Source: Leisingera sp. ANG1 (GTDB lineage: Bacteria; Pseudomonadota; Alphaproteobacteria; Rhodobacterales; Rhodobacteraceae). From it: a stretch of 64,000 nucleotides of DNA. The notes beneath the pieces are model-generated. The model saw only the letters and a list, made by a program, of their open reading frames with translations, had not been told where the DNA came from and did not search any database. The DNA lies in the NCBI RefSeq assembly GCF_000203975.2, contig NZ_AFCF02000003.1, forward strand, positions 69,327-133,326, written 5' to 3'. The first letter of the stretch is position 1. Each line of letters begins with the position of its first letter. Below are positions 62,319-64,000 of this stretch, in pieces. The translations under genes were made by a program, and so were the position numbers.

Positions 62319-62439
62319 TCCGGAAGCGGGAAGGGGGCTGTCTGCCCCTCTTGAGCCTGCGGCTCAATTCACCCCCGAGGATATTTCCGGCCAGATGAAG
62401 AATGGATCCGTTTCCAGTGGCTGGTGAGGAGGAAAGACG

Positions 62440-63114
62440 ATGACATTTTCGCTTGTGGCGCGCTGCGCGGAAACGGGCATGTTCGGGGTGGCGATTTCGT
62501 CCTCCTCTCCGGCGGTGGCAGCACGCTGTTCATTTGCGCGGGCGGGTGTTGGCGCTGCCGCAAGCCAGAATGTAACCGATCCAAGCCTCGGTCCGCTGGC
62601 ACTGGACCTGATGGAGCAGGGCATGAGCGCCGCTGAAGCGGTTGCGGAAGTTCAGCGGCGCGGCAGGTTCATTGAATACCGGCAAGTGCTGGCCGTAGAC
62701 AAAAGCGGCGACACGGCCATTCACTCCGGGCCGAACTCCCTGGGCATCTGGACGCAAGCAGAAGGCCAGGATGTGGCCTCGGGTGGCAACCTGCTGGCCA
62801 ACGATGGCGTATGCCAGGCCATTGTGGACGGGTTCGCGGCTTCAACCGGCCATCTTGGCGACCGGCTGATTGCCGCGATGCGGGCCGGGCTGGCAGCTGG
62901 CGGCGAGGCCGGGCCGGTGCATTCTGCGGGCATGAAACTGGTCGACAAGGTGAGCTGGCCGGTGGCCGACCTGCGCTGTGATTGGACCGGGGATTGCCCG
63001 ATCGAAAACATTGCTGCGGCCTGGGATATCTACAAGCCGCAGCTGGATGCCTATGTCCAGCGCGCGCTCGACCCGCGCGAGGCGCCGTCTTACGGCGTGC
63101 CGGGCGACGAATAA
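62440..63114 (+). CDS. DUF1028 protein (Ntn-hydrolase-like)
   Basis: A 224-residue DUF1028 protein, beginning MTFSLVARCAETGMFGVAIS, with ARAGVGAAASQNVTDPSLGP and GNLLANDGVCQAIVDGF. The family has the Ntn-hydrolase fold and is often found beside RidA and amidohydrolase genes; its reaction is not established. The start has AGGAGGA upstream. It is 14 bases before the aldehyde dehydrogenase. Confidence 0.87.
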   Translation: MTFSLVARCAETGMFGVAISSSSPAVAARCSFARAGVGAAASQNVTDPSLGPLALDLMEQGMSAAEAVAEVQRRGRFIEYRQVLAVDKSGDTAIHSGPNSLGIWTQAEGQDVASGGNLLANDGVCQAIVDGFAASTGHLGDRLIAAMRAGLAAGGEAGPVHSAGMKLVDKVSWPVADLRCDWTGDCPIENIAAAWDIYKPQLDAYVQRALDPREAPSYGVPGDE

Positions 63115-63128
63115 ACAGGAGTGGGACT

Positions 63129-64000
63129 ATGCTGGACTATACATTTGACGACTGGAAATCCCGTGCAGCGGCTCTCTCATTCCGCAGCCAGGCTTTCATT
63201 GATGGCAAATTTACCGACGCTGTGTCGGGTAAGACTTTTGCAAGTGTGAACCCGGCGACGGGCGAAGTGCTGGCGCAAGTAGCCGAATGTGATGCAGAGG
63301 ATGTGGACCGTGCGGTGGCTGTCGGCCGCCGCGCGTTTGAGGACGGACGCTGGTCGCGGATGGCGCCGGGTGACCGCAAGGCGGTGATGCTGAAGCTGGC
63401 GGATCTGATCCGGGAAAATCTGGAGGAGATGGCGCTGCTGGACAGCCTGGACATGGGCAAGCTGGTGACCGATGCGGCCACCATCGACGCGCCCGGGTCG
63501 GCGCATTTTTTTCAGTGGTATGCCGAGGCCATCGACAAGGTCTATGACGAGGTGGCGCCGACCGGGCCGGGTGATCTGGCATTGGTGTCGCGCGTGCCGT
63601 TAGGTATTGTGGGCGCGGTAACACCCTGGAACTTCCCGCTGGACATGGCGACCTGGAAAGCGGCGGCGGCGCTGGCGGCCGGGAACTCCGTGGTACTGAA
63701 ACCGGCGGAGCAGTCGCCGCTGTCTGCACTGCGGCTGGCCGAGCTGGCGGCAGAGGCCGGGGTGCCGGACGGGGTATTCAACGTGGTGCCGGGCTATGGT
63801 GCCACTGCGGGTAAGGCGCTGGGGCTGCATATGGATGTGGACTGCCTCGCCTTCACTGGCTCCACCGCCATTGGCAAGATGTTCATGCAGTATTCCGGGC
63901 AGTCGAACCTGAAACAGGTTTGGCCTGAAACCGGCGGCAAAAGCCCAAATCTGGTATTCGCCGACTGCGAGGACCTGGATGCAGCTGCCGACATGGCTGC
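63129..64000 (+). CDS. Aldehyde dehydrogenase, PuuC-like (cut by window end)
   Basis: The first 290 residues of an NAD(P)-dependent aldehyde dehydrogenase: MLDYTFDDWKSRAAALSFRS, FIDGKFTDAVSGKTFASVNP, GAVTPWNFPLDMATWK with catalytic-region Asn, VLKPAEQSPLSALRLAELA, FTGSTAIGK and PETGGKSPNLVFADC. The catalytic Cys lies beyond the window. Closest in style to gamma-glutamyl-gamma-aminobutyraldehyde (PuuC) dehydrogenases, which fits an amine-degradation cassette and could also serve the aminobutanal made by the operon at 1774 (inference). Confidence 0.88.
   Translation, partial: MLDYTFDDWKSRAAALSFRSQAFIDGKFTDAVSGKTFASVNPATGEVLAQVAECDAEDVDRAVAVGRRAFEDGRWSRMAPGDRKAVMLKLADLIRENLEEMALLDSLDMGKLVTDAATIDAPGSAHFFQWYAEAIDKVYDEVAPTGPGDLALVSRVPLGIVGAVTPWNFPLDMATWKAAAALAAGNSVVLKPAEQSPLSALRLAELAAEAGVPDGVFNVVPGYGATAGKALGLHMDVDCLAFTGSTAIGKMFMQYSGQSNLKQVWPETGGKSPNLVFADCEDLDAAADMA

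Overview
The window looks like part of an alphaproteobacterial genome of the marine Roseobacter group (Rhodobacteraceae, Leisingera/Phaeobacter-like). This is inferred from the high G+C, the protein types, the stock of polyamine, betaine and cobalamin genes, and the IS21/IS3 elements. No rRNA, tRNA, CRISPR array or replication origin was seen.

Layout. 1-10.1 kb: a nitrilase-family gene, then a TetR gene facing a nine-gene polyamine/agmatine operon (class III aminotransferase, agmatine deiminase, N-carbamoylputrescine amidase, a Pot-type ABC importer and a second agmatine-deiminase-like enzyme). 10.1-14.2 kb: LysR and DoxX genes, an unknown protein and two decayed genes. 14.2-18.1 kb: a LysR gene divergent from a cassette of three unusual enzymes (Asp/Glu-racemase-fold, sulfotransferase-like, FrhB-type Fe-S flavoprotein). 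18.1-21.7 kb: a minus-strand operon of two enolase-superfamily enzymes and an MDR dehydrogenase, with a hidden 59-codon ORF coupled by ATGA overlaps on both sides. 21.8-26.9 kb: a scarred region (internally deleted FAD/GcvT gene, IS5 remnant, truncated LysR fused to an IS21 scrap) around an intact periplasmic-binding-protein/histidine-kinase pair. 26.9-34.3 kb: a LysR gene divergent from a betaine-type operon (dimethylglycine-dehydrogenase-like, MttB-like, Ldh-family and DadA-like). 34.7-36.0 kb: an IS3 element.

36.5-56.0 kb is a cobalamin/cobalt island with three B12 riboswitches. One controls a ten-gene minus-strand operon btuB-btuF-btuC-btuD-cbiZ-DUF6925-exbB-exbD-exbD-tonB (corrinoid uptake, its TonB energiser, and salvage). 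One controls a plus-strand DUF4198-cbiM-cbiL-cbiQ-cbiO cobalt ECF importer. The third controls a NikABCDE-sized ABC importer plus a DMT exporter, with a Cys-rich 28-codon ORF in its leader. 56.8-60.1 kb: two IS21-type elements. 60.5-64 kb: FAD monooxygenase, RidA, DUF1028 and an aldehyde dehydrogenase cut by the window edge.

The most unusual signal is in the transposase genes. The IS21 element at 56.8-59.5 kb is split by nine short (about 34-47 bp) palindromic insertions of three sequence families, here called alpha, beta and gamma. Mentally removing them restores essentially complete istA and istB frames with no other lesion. One further beta copy breaks the IS3 orfB 22 kb away, and one further alpha copy sits at the equivalent codon of the second, different IS21 istA. 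I found none in host genes by eye. This looks like an undescribed family of miniature palindromic elements that lands in, and inactivates, transposase genes.
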